Counted from the stretch's first letter, positions 1 to 10,120 are shown. The stretch is DNA of 62,500 nt from Symbiodinium natans (GCA_905221605.1 CAJNDS010002095.1:315001-377500); one strand, 5' to 3'. Notes: generated by a model from the letters alone, not told the origin. A program made the numbers and translations.

Positions 1-297
1 TGAAATACCCCAGAAGCCTTATGTAGCAGGGTGTCTCGCTCCGCAGCCTTATATATATGAAAGTCCTCAGAGTGGACTCTTAAACACGACCACAAAATCC
101 TTCGGGTAGTTACATGGTCCCTATTCGTAGGGGCCCTTAAAAGGGGACCCCTTGTAAATATCCTATACAACCCAAGGCCCCATACTTCGGAACACTTTAA
201 TGGAGGTAAGGGACGGAATTAAGGGCCCACGTGACTACACTTAGACAAAAGCCCTAGCCCTAAACCTTAAACCCTAAAAGACCCAGAGAATGTTGTG

Positions 298-362
298 CCT
301 CCGAGGTGTCGATGCGCAGGCGCATGGCAGCTTGCGATGGATACATCATGGGGGGCGACAGG
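298..362 (-). CDS. possible short exon
   Basis: A minus-strand island of about 20 codons (contains MRLRIDTSEAQ) lies between degenerate telomere-like repeats. The upstream edge reads CGCAAG before CTG, the same context as at 2,400, which could be an AG acceptor. The downstream edge would need a GC donor. Very short, so weak. Confidence 0.2.
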
Positions 363-716
363 GTTTTCGGGGTTCAGGGTTTAGGGTTTAGGGCTAAGGT
401 GAAGCTGGGCTGAAGGTCATCGCGCATGCGCGGCAACACAGGGAGGGGGTCTTGGTGTACAGAGGTTCAGTACGAAGGCGGTGCATCCAAAAGCCACGGG
501 TCTGAGAAGAACGACTGGGTCTCCTTGAACCTAGAGCTCAAAAAAAGGGTACCACTGGGCTACTAAGTTTTCCTTCCAGATTCGGTTAGGTGGCTCGAAG
601 TGTAAGGCTTCGCCTTCCAGGTATCGAAGGTCGGTCGGTGTTGGTTGCGCTAAGCGGCGGAGTGTAATGTATGGATGCTGTGAGACTGCTTCTTCTTTTC
701 TGCGGCAGACATATAT

Positions 717-746
717 ATATATATCACATATATATATATATATACA
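717..746. repeat. AT microsatellite
   Basis: Alternating TA/AT tract. Similar tracts recur at 10,360-10,382, 17,500-17,525, 18,623-18,650, 23,029-23,078, 34,697-34,731, 38,682-38,815 and 41,960-42,000, usually beside telomere-like arrays. Confidence 0.8.
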
Positions 747-769
747 TATGTTCTGTATGTATGTATTGA

Positions 770-1011
770 CTGATATGGACTGCAGATGGCATTCTTCTGC
801 CTCTCTGAAGGCCGGCAGAACATGAAGCCACCTTGGCTCTTGCTCGGATTGGTTGAAGAGTCCCTGCCGCTGGCGCTACATGCAACTGGTGAAACGTGTT
901 CTGGGAGCAGAAGGGGGGGGCGCGTGTGCGAAATTGCAGCAACTCCAAAGCAGCAGGTGTATGGCAGAGAGTTAGAGTCCCCGACCTGAACCCGAAGTTT
1001 TGCGACACCCT
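770..1011 (-). CDS. possible coding exon, unknown product
   Basis: A minus-strand frame stays open for about 80 codons (starts near MSQNFGFRSG, ends near the AT microsatellite at 717-746). Amino-acid content is mixed and non-repetitive, unlike the surrounding telomere-like DNA. Degenerate CCCTAAA repeats begin about 60 bp beyond its upstream end. No family recognised. The plus strand has an overlapping 67-codon frame, so the strand is chosen mainly because better-supported islands nearby read on minus. Confidence 0.25.
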
Positions 1012-1073
1012 GCCGTGAAACCTAACGCTAAACCCCTTGTCTGAAGATTCCCTTCGAATCAGGAACTTAAGCC

Positions 1074-1263
1074 TGCCCTAACCCTAAACCCCGAACCCTA
1101 CACCCCAAACCCTAAACCCTAAACCTCGAACCCTCAATCGTAAACCCTAAAACCCAAACCCTAAACCAGAAAACCCAAACCATAAAACCCCAAACCCCAA
1201 AGCCTATACCCAAACCCTAAACCCCAAAACCCCAACCCAAAACCCCAAACCCAAAACCCCAAA
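1074..1263. repeat. degenerate C-strand telomere-like array (CCCTAAA)
   Basis: Imperfect CCCTAAA/CCCCAAA/CCCGAAA units, immediately followed on the plus strand by a short G-strand stretch at 1,279-1,300. The variants show it is an interstitial, aged array and not a chromosome end. Confidence 0.9.
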
Positions 1264-2023
1264 CCTTTGGGATTCCTGGATTTAGGGTTTAGGATTTGGG
1301 GTTATAAGAGGGTTTTTGCAAGGTTTGAGGCTCATGTTTTTGAATTCAGAAAGTCTGTATTGGGATGGTTTATCAAGGGCAGACCTTCGCGTTGTTCAGA
1401 ATGACCCCTACACCTTAATACCCCTAATGCTAAACCCTATGTAAACCCGAAATTCTAAACCCCTTAAACCCTAAGCAATCTTCAGAGACTTGCATACAAT
1501 GGCACCGGTCTTCCCTGTCGTAACATCTGGAGCCCTATCTTTTCAGGGAATCAAGGGACTACAGGAGGGACCCTTATAAGGGACATTAGGGGTTATTTAG
1601 GGGCTACTTCGGTATTTAGGGACCATATAAGGTGTATATAGGGGTTATAAAGACGCTTAAGGGTCCCTACTAGGGGTCCCTCCCTATACCCCTTAAGACA
1701 CACAGATGCTGAGGGTCCACGTGCCTGTACAGGAACCTAAACCCTGAACCCTAAAAAGTCCAGAAGCCCCGAACCCCTAGACCCCTAAAACCCCTAAAGC
1801 CCCTGACACCCCTAAACATAACCTCAAAACCCCTAAGCCCCGAAACCCTCAAAGCCTAAGAAGCCCCAAACCCCTAAACCCCTAAACCCCTAACACCTAG
1901 TAAGTATATAGGCACATGGCCCCTTAGGGAGACCCCGGCGAGAGGCCAACCCTAGGAATGATCAGGGTGCCCATTCTCGTTTGAAAAAAATGAAAAGGGC
2001 TGAGAAAGACAACTAAACCCTGA

Positions 2024-2335
2024 ACCTCAAACCTCAAACCCCAAATCCTATAAACCCTAAACCATGAACCCCAAGCCCCCTAAATTCTATAAACCCTAAA
2101 CCCTATAAACCCTATAAACCCTATAAACCCTAAACGCTAGACCCTAAACGCTAAACCCTAGACCCTAACCCTAAACGCTAGCACCCGAACACCCTAACAC
2201 CCCAACACCCTAACACCCTAACACCCCAACACCCCAACACCCTAAACCCTAAACCCTAAAGCCCTAACACCCTAACACCCCGACGCCCTAAATCCCTAAA
2301 CCCTCAATCCCTAAACCCTAAACCCTAACACCCCC
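2024..2335. repeat. degenerate C-strand telomere-like array
   Basis: About 300 bp of CCCTAAA variants, including CCCTATAAA, CCCTAACA and CCCCAACA units. It abuts the short coding island at 2,356-2,400. Confidence 0.9.
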
Positions 2336-2355
2336 GGAGCGGAGGGAGCCCGCAC

Positions 2356-2400
2356 CTGCAACTCCAAGAGGCGCTCCTCGCTGACGCGATCGGGCCTCAG
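2356..2400 (-). CDS. candidate 15-codon micro-exon
   Basis: On minus, an AAG acceptor precedes an open 45-nt segment (LRPDRVSEERLLELQ), followed directly by GTGCGG, a plausible GT donor. A C-strand telomere array lies on its low-coordinate side and a degraded G-strand stretch on its high side, the arrangement seen at most islands here. No family can be assigned from 15 residues. Confidence 0.35.
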
Positions 2401-2640
2401 CTTGCGGTTTATGGAGGGTTTTGAGGGTTTTGGGTTTAAGATTTGTAGCCCTAAACCCTAAACCCTAAACCCCAAACCCTAAACCCTAAACCCTCCACCC
2501 TAAACTCCCAATGTCCCACTGTAACCCCAGAGCCGGAAAGGACTTCAGAAAGTCGCACCATATGCAAGCAGACTCTTGGGGTTCTACCTTGGGACCCTTA
2601 AGGTTGTACCCTTGGGTGGTTCCCGTGGACCCTTAAGGTG

Positions 2641-2785
2641 GTATTGGGTTTGGGGTTTTAGGGTTTAGGGTTTAGGGTTTAGGGGTTTAGGGGTTTAGGG
2701 TTTAGGGTTTAGGGTTTAGGGTTTAGGGTTTAGGGTTTATGGTTTAGGGTTTAGGGGTTTAGGTTTTAGGGTTTAGGGTTGTTAA
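2641..2785. repeat. G-strand telomere-like array (TTTAGGG)
   Basis: Nearly uninterrupted TTTAGGG with a few TTTAGGGG units. C-strand arrays follow at 2,890-2,992 and 3,150-3,226, so the orientation flips within a few hundred bases. Confidence 0.9.
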
Positions 2786-3634
2786 AGATCCCTAGGTGAA
2801 TAGAGAAGGGCCATATTCGGAGTATGTTCAGGGGAACCTTTAGTTGCACAACCTTAGGGGTGGGAGTCTTCATCCCCTGCCCTGCTTTGGAGAAAACCCC
2901 TAACCCCTAACCCCCAAGCCCCAACCCCTAAACCCTAAACCCTAAACCCTAAACCCTAAACCCTAAACCCTAAACCCTAAACCCTAAACCGTATACACTT
3001 TTTGGTATAAGTAGCTATCATAGGAACCCAGACTCACAAAAACAACAGGTATTAAAGCATAGTACTCCAACACCCAGCTTGACACACTCTTCGGCCAGGC
3101 TTAGCCTTTGCCTCTTTGAAGCTTCGTGTTGGAGGGTTTAGCGTTTAGGGCCCTAAACCCTAAACCCTAAACCCTAAACCCTAAACCCTAAACCCTAAGC
3201 CCTAAGCCCTAAACCCTAAACCCTAGTTTTTGCTTTTTTTTGTTTTTTTTTTTGGGGGGGGGGGCTTAGGGGGTTTTGGTACCAATATGTGTTGTTGCAA
3301 ATCTCGATCGCCAGGGGCCGCAGCCAGAGGCAGGGCTGGCCAACAGGCCGGAAAGCCAGACCAACTCCACCAGGAATCCCCCCCCCCCCCCCCCCACAAG
3401 ACAAACCCCCGAAACCCTAAACCCTAAACCCTAAACCCTAAGACCTTAGACCCCTAAACCCTAAGCCCTAAACCCCTAAGAGGCCCCGAGCCCCTGTAGG
3501 CTCTAAACTAGGAGGCCCGAAAATGCCAAACCCTCAACACCTTCAGGCGTTTCAGGGTTTCGGAGCGCGAAACCCTGAACCTTTAATTGGTTTAGGGTTT
3601 ATAACCCTAAACCCTGAACCCTAAACCCCAAATG

Positions 3635-3757
3635 GCATTTCAATCGCCCCGAAAAAAATCGCGCTGGGCCACCCGACTGATCCCAAGGCGCCGCCACAGA
3701 GCCCGGCCAGGGTTCGGGCGACGCCTCCGTGCCACGGAGCTCCCGCGCCCTCGGGAA
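3635..3757 (-). CDS. candidate exon, unknown product
   Basis: A minus-strand frame of about 40 codons (contains ARELRGTEASPEPWPGS and ends FFSGRLKCH). CCCTAAA units lie on the low side and TTTAGGG units on the high side, so in sense orientation it is preceded by C-strand and followed by G-strand repeat. Function unknown. A plus-strand frame is also open but is rich in Arg and Pro. Confidence 0.35.
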
Positions 3758-3861
3758 AAGAGGGTATGGGGTTTAGAGTTTAGGGTTCAGGGTTTGGGGT
3801 TTAGGGTTTCGGGCCAAACTTGCCTCGATCCACAGGGCCCTAAAGATTCTGTTGGGGCTTA

Positions 3862-4363
3862 AGGCTTTAGCCGTTGAGGGTTGTAAATGTCAGGGTCTTA
3901 GGGAACTGGGGTGGAAATTTGAATTTTCGACCGGTGGGTTGGGGTTTGGTTTTGCTGTTGCAGGGCTTGGGCCCTAAATTCCGCCAGAAGTATTCTGACT
4001 CAGTGTATTTCAGTCATTGAACTTTTCTACTAAAGTTGGTCAAGGAATGCCCCTCCCTGCAAGGCCGCGACAATAATTAGCAGAACTAGGTCGCCCAACC
4101 CCTTAATTAGGGCAATTACCGAAGCTCCGTAAGGGTGGATGTACCTACACGGGACCTACACTATGAACCCTCAGCTACTGTATCAGGGTAAAACCTCAGC
4201 TTTCAACCAAAAACCCAAAACCTTATAAGACCTTAACTGCAGGTACATGAACCCTTAGGGTAAGGGGTATCGGGGGAGGGGTGTCTTGGTAGCCTCACAA
4301 CTTGCTACACCACTTGGGGACGCGACCGAACAACTAGACTCAAACTGAGCCAGCTAAGTGCCC
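3862..4363. other. stretch without recognisable gene
   Basis: AT-richer sequence with scattered degenerate telomere-like fragments. I see no island with a convincing frame and splice context. Confidence 0.4.
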
Positions 4364-4488
4364 TACTTGGAGGTTCATGGGTACGTATAACCCCAACTAT
4401 AAGTCTACTTATAACCTACTTAGGAGACTTAGGGGTTTTATAAGTACAGTTATAATTAAAGTTATAAGTGCCCATGAACCTCCAAATA
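4364..4488. mobile_element. family-A palindromic element (MITE-like), copy 1
   Basis: A 125-bp near-palindrome. It starts TACTTGGAGGTTCATGG and ends with the reverse complement (CCATGAACCTCCAAATA). The interior arms are TATAAGTCTACTTATAA and TTATAAGTACAGTTATAA. Related copies occur at 27,374-27,485 and 53,307-53,450. No coding capacity. Confidence 0.75.
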
Positions 4489-4536
4489 TGGACCCTGAGA
4501 CCCGGACCCTAAACCCTAATCCCTAACCCCTAAACT

Positions 4537-4692
4537 CATGGGTTCCCCTACTAACCCCCTCTATACTACCCCCCTAGGTTCCCCCCTTAAATAGCCTTAA
4601 TTAGGCTTACTTATCTTGAAATAACCTTAATTATGGGGGGAAGCAGGGGGGGGGGGGGGGTAGTATAGAGGGGGGTAGTAGGGGAACACATG
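4537..4692. mobile_element. family-C palindromic element, copy 1
   Basis: Inverted repeat of about 156 bp. The left arm starts CATGGGTTCCCCTACTA and the right arm ends with its near complement (TAGTAGGGGAACACATG). The centre carries CCTTAATTAGGCTTACTTAT. Copies at 5,562-5,710 and 6,102-6,278 share both arms and parts of the centre. Confidence 0.75.
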
Positions 4693-4809
4693 ATCAACCC
4701 TGCCCACTTCGTCTCTACCCTCAGACCCGGTGGTCGTCTTACACACAAAGTGGTAACTTACGCCCACTTACACTCAAGAAGGACCCTGTAGGGCAACTAG
4801 TTTGGGGCT

Positions 4810-4902
4810 CAAGTAAACCCTAAACCCTAAACCCTAAACCCTAAACCCTAAACCCTAAACCCTAAACCCTAAACCCTAAACCCTAAACCCTAAACCCTAA
4901 AC
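4810..4902. repeat. near-perfect C-strand telomere array
   Basis: About 13 consecutive CCCTAAA units with almost no sequence change. This is among the more homogeneous arrays in the window, so it is probably younger than its neighbours. Confidence 0.95.
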
Positions 4903-4904
4903 CC

Positions 4905-5008
4905 GGGAATCTTTGGGGACCCTAAGTTGCAATGCTGATCTCCAAGCTCCAGACTCGTCCCAGCATCTGGCGCAATACCTGCCAGCTGGCTTAAGGGACT
5001 GGGCGCGT
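4905..5008 (-). CDS. possible exon
   Basis: A non-repetitive GC-rich island between a C-strand array (left) and a G-strand array (right). The minus strand is open through about 28 codons (contains LSQLAGIAPDAGTSLELG). One plus-strand frame is also open (QAPDSSQHLAQYLPAG). Strand is assigned by neighbourhood only. Confidence 0.25.
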
Positions 5009-5084
5009 GTTAGAGCTTAGGGTTTCGGGTTTAAGGTTTAGGGAATAGGGTTTAGGGTTTAGGACTTAGGGTTTAGGGCAGAAG

Positions 5085-5254
5085 GGTTTAGGGCAGAAGG
5101 AAGTGCTAAAGCCGGCGTCTCTGACTTCAGGGCATGGGAGTAACAAAAGGCGGAGGGTATAGAAGGTCGAGCTGTCTCTATGCTGCTGGATATTGCAGAA
5201 GCATTGTGAAGACGGAGATGATGGAGGTTGGAGAGGCGGCTTGCGACTGCACAT
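5085..5254 (-). CDS. possible exon
   Basis: A minus frame of 56 codons (starts MCSRKPPLQPPSSPSS). On the low side it runs directly into TTTAGGG-type repeats. No motif recognised. Confidence 0.3.
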
Positions 5255-5294
5255 GGTGTTTATACGGTTTAGAAGTTTAGAGGGCTTATAGGCG

Positions 5295-5462
5295 TTGCAG
5301 GGTCTATGTTGGGTATCCTCATCTTGCCGGCGAAGCTTTCAGTGAAGGTCTCCAATGCGGAGCCCGGAGCAAAACGACTGACGGTCAGCTCAGCTTGACA
5401 CCCGCATATCCCAGCCCATGCTGAGGGTCCACAGACTCCAAAGCCTCTGAATGTGTAACCCT
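5295..5462 (-). CDS. candidate exon, unknown product
   Basis: An uninterrupted minus frame of about 55 codons (starts YTFRGFGVCG, contains FAPGSALETFTESFAGKM) with natural-looking composition. The upstream edge (5,460) touches degraded CCCTAAA units. A 31-codon plus frame overlaps. Function unknown. Confidence 0.35.
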
Positions 5463-5561
5463 AAACCCACCTAAATCAGTTGATGGGATTTTGGGTTGGG
5501 GCCTAGGGCTGTTTACGAGAGCCTAACCTCTTAGAAAAAGGAGGGTGCTACTGGGCATCTT

Positions 5562-5710
5562 CATGGGTTTCCCTACTACCCCGTCTATACTACCCCCCCC
5601 CCCCTAAACTCCCCCCATAATTAAGGTGATTTAAGGGGGGAACCCCTAAACCCGAAACCCTAAACCCTAAGATGCGAAAACGAGGGGGGGGTGTAGTAGG
5701 GAAACACATG
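5562..5710. mobile_element. family-C palindromic element, copy 2
   Basis: Arms CATGGGTTTCCCTACTACC and GTAGTAGGGAAACACATG. The centre has been partly replaced by telomere-like CCCTAAA units, as if a telomeric tract inserted inside the element. Confidence 0.7.
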
Positions 5711-5856
5711 ACATCTTGGTTGTACAAGGCTCGGCCATGGCTGCCCGGTAACCCCAGAACACACTCACTCAAAATGCAAGCCGGAAGCATACACCCTACA
5801 GCTACACCCTAAACCCTAAACCCTAAACCCTTAAACTTATGCACTCTAAACTCAAC

Positions 5857-5940
5857 TGTCCAAACGCGGCCCTCGGCTTCTCTGTGACGACTGGGGTGAG
5901 CACCACTCGTTGCGAAGCTCCCGGCCACCTGGGAAGCAGT
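5857..5940 (-). CDS. candidate exon
   Basis: On minus, a pyrimidine-rich run ending CTTCCCAG precedes an open segment of about 28 codons (starts VAGSFATSGAHPSRHREAEG). C-strand array on the left, G-strand (TTTGGGG type) array at 5,976-6,080 on the right. Confidence 0.35.
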
Positions 5941-6101
5941 TAAGACCAGATGCCCCAGCAAACCCAGAAGAAACAAGGGTTTAGGGTTTGGGGTTTGGGG
6001 TTTGGGGTTTGGGGTATGGGGTCTGGGGTTTGGGGTTTTGGGTTTTGGGTTTAAGGTTTGGGGTTTGGGGTTTAGGACCAGGTGCCCCAGCTACCTCGAA
6101 T

Positions 6102-6278
6102 AATGGGTTTCCCTACTACCTCTAGATGTTTCGGGTTCAGGATTTCGGGTTTAGGACCTCCCCTAGGTTCCCCCCCTAAAAAAGCCTTAGTTAGGCTTAC
6201 TTATCCCTAAATAGCCTTAATTATGGGGGGGGGGGGGAATTTAGGGAGGTAGTGTATAGGGTAGCACGGGAACCCATG
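6102..6278. mobile_element. family-C palindromic element, copy 3
   Basis: Starts AATGGGTTTCCCTACTACC and ends GGAACCCATGAT. The centre again contains CCTTAGTTAGGCTTACTTAT plus a telomere-like insertion near 6,125-6,155. A G homopolymer sits near 6,226. Confidence 0.7.
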
Positions 6279-6499
6279 ATAGGAGAAACAAAGGGTGCCA
6301 TGCTTGTGTATTCGGGAGAGAAGGGGATTCCAACACCACACCTCAAAAGGCACATAACAAACACAATCACATGCACATTAAAGAAACTGAGTACCACTGG
6401 AGGCCTAGAACGAAACAACAGAGCCCAACGAAGGCGAACCTTCAGGCAGTGGCCCTCTATAATGAGGGCGTGTGACCTAAGTGACCTGTTCTTTCTCCC

Positions 6500-6700
6500 C
6501 TAGACCCTAAACCCTAAACCCTAAACCCCTAAACCCTAAACCCTAAACATAAACCCTAACCCTAAACCCTAAACCCTAAACCCCAAACCCCAAACCCTAA
6601 ACCCCAAACCCTAAACCCTAAACCCGAAACCCTAAACTTTAAACCCTAAACTTTAAACCCGAAACCCTAAACCCTAAACCCTAAACCCTAAACCCTAGCT
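6500..6700. repeat. degenerate C-strand telomere-like array
   Basis: About 200 bp of CCCTAAA with CCCCAAA, CCCGAAA and CTTTAAA variants. No convincing exon in the following 200 bp. Confidence 0.9.
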
Positions 6701-7119
6701 GGCTCCCTTTTAGTCTATGTTAGCAACCGGGGACCAGATGAATAGAGTAGTAGAAAAGGTGGTCCGTTTTGGTTCAAGGCCAAAACCCAAACAAGGGTGC
6801 CTTGCGGGCCCCTGAAGCTTCGAAGCCCCAATCTCCCAACCCCAAAACCCCAAAGTCCTGAACCCTACCAAACGCAGACCCCTATGGTGTGTTTAGGGTT
6901 TAGGGTTTAAAGGTTTCGGAGAGCCCCACCCCTACGTGGCGATGGAACTAAGAGCGCCTTGAGGGAAATCTAGGGTTAGTGTGGGAGCAGGTGAATGATT
7001 GATCAACTGCCAAGTCCTGAATGCTCGAGCCTTAAGCCAAAGATCTGAACCCGGGGCCCCACCCACACCTCCTCCCAACGGAGCTTGGGGTTTGGGTTCA
7101 GGTTTAGGGGTTCAGGGCA

Positions 7120-7262
7120 GCGGGCTTTGCAGATTCCACGGTTTCTAGGGACCCAGCCACGCGCTCCAGGCACCGGAGGCGCAAAAGCGCCACGCTGGGC
7201 AGTGCGGTTGCAGCCTTCAGTGGGGGATGTCTACGGATGGGGGAGTCTGGTCCGTAAAGCCC
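7120..7262 (-). CDS. candidate exon, unknown product
   Basis: A minus frame of about 47 codons without a stop (starts GLYGPDSPIRRHPPLKAA, ends RVAGSLETVESAKP). Composition is balanced and hydrophilic with a short hydrophobic stretch. A plus frame of 93 codons also spans it but reads through telomere-like DNA at both ends and is probably a shadow. Confidence 0.4.
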
Positions 7263-7639
7263 TGAATCCTGAAAACCCGGGACCCTCGCCCTGCCCCTCC
7301 CCCATCAAACCTAAGCCCGTTGGGCTTGGGGTTGGATTGCTGGCTTACCAGGCGTTAGGGTGTTAGGGCATGACGCTTGCATTCTCTGATAGAGATCAGG
7401 GTTTAGGGTTTAGGGACAATTACTCTGTGTAGGATCTCGGGTTGAGAGTTTAGGGTTTTAGGGCAAATCTCATGCCCCAAAAAAGTGTGTATTCCATTTA
7501 GGTGGGGGGTCTGCCACCACCTAAAATACTGGTACTTTTCCCCATTAATATTTAGACCAGGGGCCTGCCTAGTTTTTAGCCGGGGCTGCCTCAATCTTGG
7601 GGGGGGGGGGGGTCTGCCTACATTTTAGGCAGGGGTCTT

Positions 7640-7965
7640 CCCAAATTGTAGGGTTCTTGTCATCTACTGCCACGTTTACAGTGACATCATCCAACGAAAC
7701 ACCCATTTCAGTAGCAAGCTTTCGCAAAAGTTCTTGTGGGAGCTTCCTCTCAGTCTTCTGTTGAAGATGCAGACGATGCTGTTGGTGAGCGGCCGGTTAT
7801 GCTTCTCAATTATGTTGAGCTTTGATTCCATCATCGCTTTAAGGGCCGAATGATTGGCGTTGGCTCGGCAACCGAACTCGCAAAGGTAAGCATGTGTAAG
7901 AAGTGAGAACATCAAACTCTTCGCATTGTTTGCGATATTCATGGCGTTGTTTGCTTGAACAATGA
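7640..7965 (-). pseudogene. coding-like segment with frame change, unknown family
   Basis: The minus strand encodes a convincing stretch (contains NNAMNIANNAKSLMFSLLTH and ALKAMMESKLNIIEKHNRP). It then continues in another frame (contains TERKLPQELLRKLATEMG, then DDVTVNVAVDDKN). The switch lies near 7,760-7,775 without a clear intron, so this is either a frameshifted relic or two exons around a very small intron. The DNA is free of telomere-like repeats, unlike its surroundings. Confidence 0.4.
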
Positions 7966-8391
7966 TGTCACTTAGGGTTCAGCTCTTCTGGGGTTTGAGG
8001 GTTTTAGGGTTTAGGGCTTTGGGTTTTTGGGTCTTGGGGTACTAGGGTTGATATGCTCGGACGGTTTAGTGCTTGGGCCTCAGGAGAAAAGGGTACTTTT
8101 TTGGCTTACATAGGATCTTAACCCTAAACGTGGGGGCGTACGTTAACAACTCGGCGTTTTGGGTTTTGGGTCTGGGGGTTAGTCTTTTCCTTCAGCTTCC
8201 AAGAAGCTTAGGTCTTAGAGTCTAGGCTTTACCTGAGAAAACATGGTCTCGAGGGTCAACGTTTAAGGGTCTACTAGGGCTTTCTGCCGTTAGTATGGCC
8301 TTTATGGCCGAAGACGTAACCTCAGGGTTCAGACAGTCCTTCAAATGCTTACCCTTTCAGGCCTTAAGGCTTAAAGAGTCCCTCAGGCCGA

Positions 8392-8542
8392 CATGTGGTC
8401 TTCCATGTGGTCTTCCTCTACGAAACGCGACGAGGGGCGGAAGCAGCAGCACTCTTCTCCCCAGTTCCGCATCCAGGGTACGAGCTCCGATTCTGGCAGG
8501 GTGATGTGAGGCCCCAGATTTCGGAACGTAAGTTTGGAGCCA
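8392..8542 (-). CDS. candidate exon, unknown product
   Basis: A minus frame of about 50 codons (starts KLTFRNLGPHITLPESELV, contains WMRNWGEECCCF, ends EEDHMEDHMS). The acidic/aromatic composition looks natural. Plus-strand frames overlap. No family recognised. Confidence 0.4.
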
Positions 8543-8559
8543 AAGCCCCCTTAACCCCC

Positions 8560-9050
8560 AACGCCCTCAGTCCTAAGCCCCAAGCTCCTGAAACCTAAAT
8601 GCCCCCTAAACCCAACACCCCCAATATGATTCATGAGGGGCTCCCTAAACCCTAGACCCTAAACCCTAAACCCTAAACACCCTGTTTGCTTCTTGGCATG
8701 CCCGAAGCCAAATCTACCCCCTCCCAACCTGATCCGTACAGTGAAGGGAGCCTACCTAAGGGTAGTTTCATGGGCCCCCAATATGGCCCCTTACCCTCTT
8801 TAGAGGGTTCTGATATTTGGGCCCTTAACTTGTCTAGGGTGTGGAAGGGGTATATAAGGAGTACCCTTTTGAGGGCGCATAAGTGGGAGGAGGTACCTAG
8901 GGAGCCTCACCCTAGGTCCATTTACATAAATAGGGAAATACTTGGTCCTTAACATGCCTCCTATCCAGGGACTTTAGGGCACAAGTGCATGATAACAAGG
9001 TACATGGACCCTGAGGGACACCGTACGAGGAAACCGGAACCCCTAGAACC
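8560..9050. other. stretch with dispersed repeats, no clear gene
   Basis: Contains a segment around 8,760-8,785 (GGTAGTTTCATGG, then ATGGGCCCC nearby) that recurs near 57,780, so it is part of a dispersed repeat. The rest is degraded telomere-like sequence and AT-richer DNA. Confidence 0.4.
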
Positions 9051-9054
9051 CAGA

Positions 9055-9180
9055 AAAGGACAACGGGCTTCGAGGCTGGGGTGAAGGGCTGGGTTTCGGC
9101 CATTGTGCCCCGCTCAGTGAGCCACGGGCCCTCCATGGCCGCTGGATTGGCTGCAATGACCCAGGTGTGCCCATGGTGAC
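9055..9180 (-). CDS. candidate exon, downstream of the 9.2-9.5 kb exon
   Basis: A minus frame of about 40 codons (contains WVIAANPAAMEGPWLTER and FTPASKPVVLFW). It is non-repetitive and lies just downstream, in sense direction, of the larger open frame at 9,206-9,565. It may continue the same gene after a short intron. Function unknown. Confidence 0.35.
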
Positions 9181-9205
9181 GGACAGCCCACTCGTGCGGA
9201 CCAGC

Positions 9206-9565
9206 TCAGCCGGGCAAGTCAACCCCTGCAAAATGCCGTAGTGGCGTCGTGGGCATTGGAATGGCACTTTGCTCATTCTTGAGTCTCTCCTCATCCTCCA
9301 GTTTCCGCTTGTCCGGCGCTTTCATCTCGTAGGCCGTGAGGTCAGATCGGGTGGAAGCTCGCACAGGATCCACACTGCCCTTGGCATACAGAACCACCGA
9401 GTCCCCCGCCACGATACAGAGGCCGGAGCGGGGCGGCATCGCCATGACCAGCTTGACGAGGCTCATCTCTAGTCCCAGGCCGAACGACATTTTGTCAACC
9501 CGACGGTTTGGGAATACACCTCTGATGATAAAATCAGGAATTTTGCTTAGGTATCTGGCGTTTGG
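9206..9565 (-). CDS. host coding segment, about 119 codons, unknown product
   Basis: One of the longest uninterrupted host frames outside the transposon and the LAGLIDADG gene. It begins near NARYLSKIPDFIIRG, passes an internal Met (MSFGLGLEMSLVKLVMAMPP), then GLCIVAGDSVVLYAKGS and a charged tail (KRKLEDEERLKNEQS), and ends at a stop at 9,206. The first half is moderately hydrophobic, the second charged. The start is unclear: an upstream exon is likely because the frame is open before the first Met. I do not recognise the family. No telomere-like repeat interrupts it. Confidence 0.5.
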   Translation of the reverse strand, partial: PNARYLSKIPDFIIRGVFPNRRVDKMSFGLGLEMSLVKLVMAMPPRSGLCIVAGDSVVLYAKGSVDPVRASTRSDLTAYEMKAPDKRKLEDEERLKNEQSAIPMPTTPLRHFAGVDLPG

Positions 9566-9928
9566 CTTTCTGGGAACGACCCTGAACCCTGAACCCTAAA
9601 CCTCGGGCCCCCCCCCTCAACCTTGAACCCAAAAGGGGGTACAGCAACATCCTAAACAACTCGAACTTCCAAAGGAAAATGTCCCAAAACCCTTAACCTT
9701 AAGACACTAAAATCTCAAAAAGAAAATAAGCTTAAACCCATAACAAAACCCGAAACCCCTAAACCCCCAACCCCCAAACCCTAAACCCTAAAACCCTAAA
9801 ACCCTAAGACCCTAAGACCCTAAGACCCTAAGACCCTAAAACCCTAAAACCCTAAAACCTTAATCCGAAAAGCCCTAAAGCCCTAAAGCCCTAAAGCCCT
9901 AAAAACCCTAAACCCTAAACCCGGTAAC

Positions 9929-10056
9929 CCCCAAAAGGACAGCAGCAAATGCCCCAGGCCAGCTCCCTAAACCCTAGCCCTGAACCCTAGCCCTAAACCC
10001 TAAACCCTAAACCCTAAGCAACCGCCCCAAAAGAACAGCAGCAGATGTTCCAGGCC
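9929..10056. repeat. direct repeat flanking a telomere-like insertion
   Basis: A 32-bp sequence (9,929-9,960) recurs at 10,025-10,056 with 28 of 32 identical positions. Shared core: CCCCAAAAG, then ACAGCAGCA. Between the copies lie 64 bp dominated by CCCTAAA variants. See the findings for the intron-gain interpretation. Confidence 0.8.
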
Positions 10057-10120
10057 GCCCCCCTGTAAGGCTGGCCTTGGAGGAAGCCCCAGGACTCCTA
10101 GCAAGCAGGATTCCGGGGTT
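10017..10120 (-). CDS. possible exon beside duplicated segment
   Basis: A GC-rich island between a C-strand array on the left and TTTAGGG/TTTGGGG units on the right. The minus frame is open for about 33 codons (contains LLGVLGLPPRPALQG and LEHLLLFFWGG), suggesting a hydrophobic segment. Confidence 0.25.

Noticed and set aside
4810-4902. True chromosome end (telomere)
   Set aside because: Arrays occur in both orientations throughout the window, are short (under 25 units), and are flanked by unique DNA on both sides.
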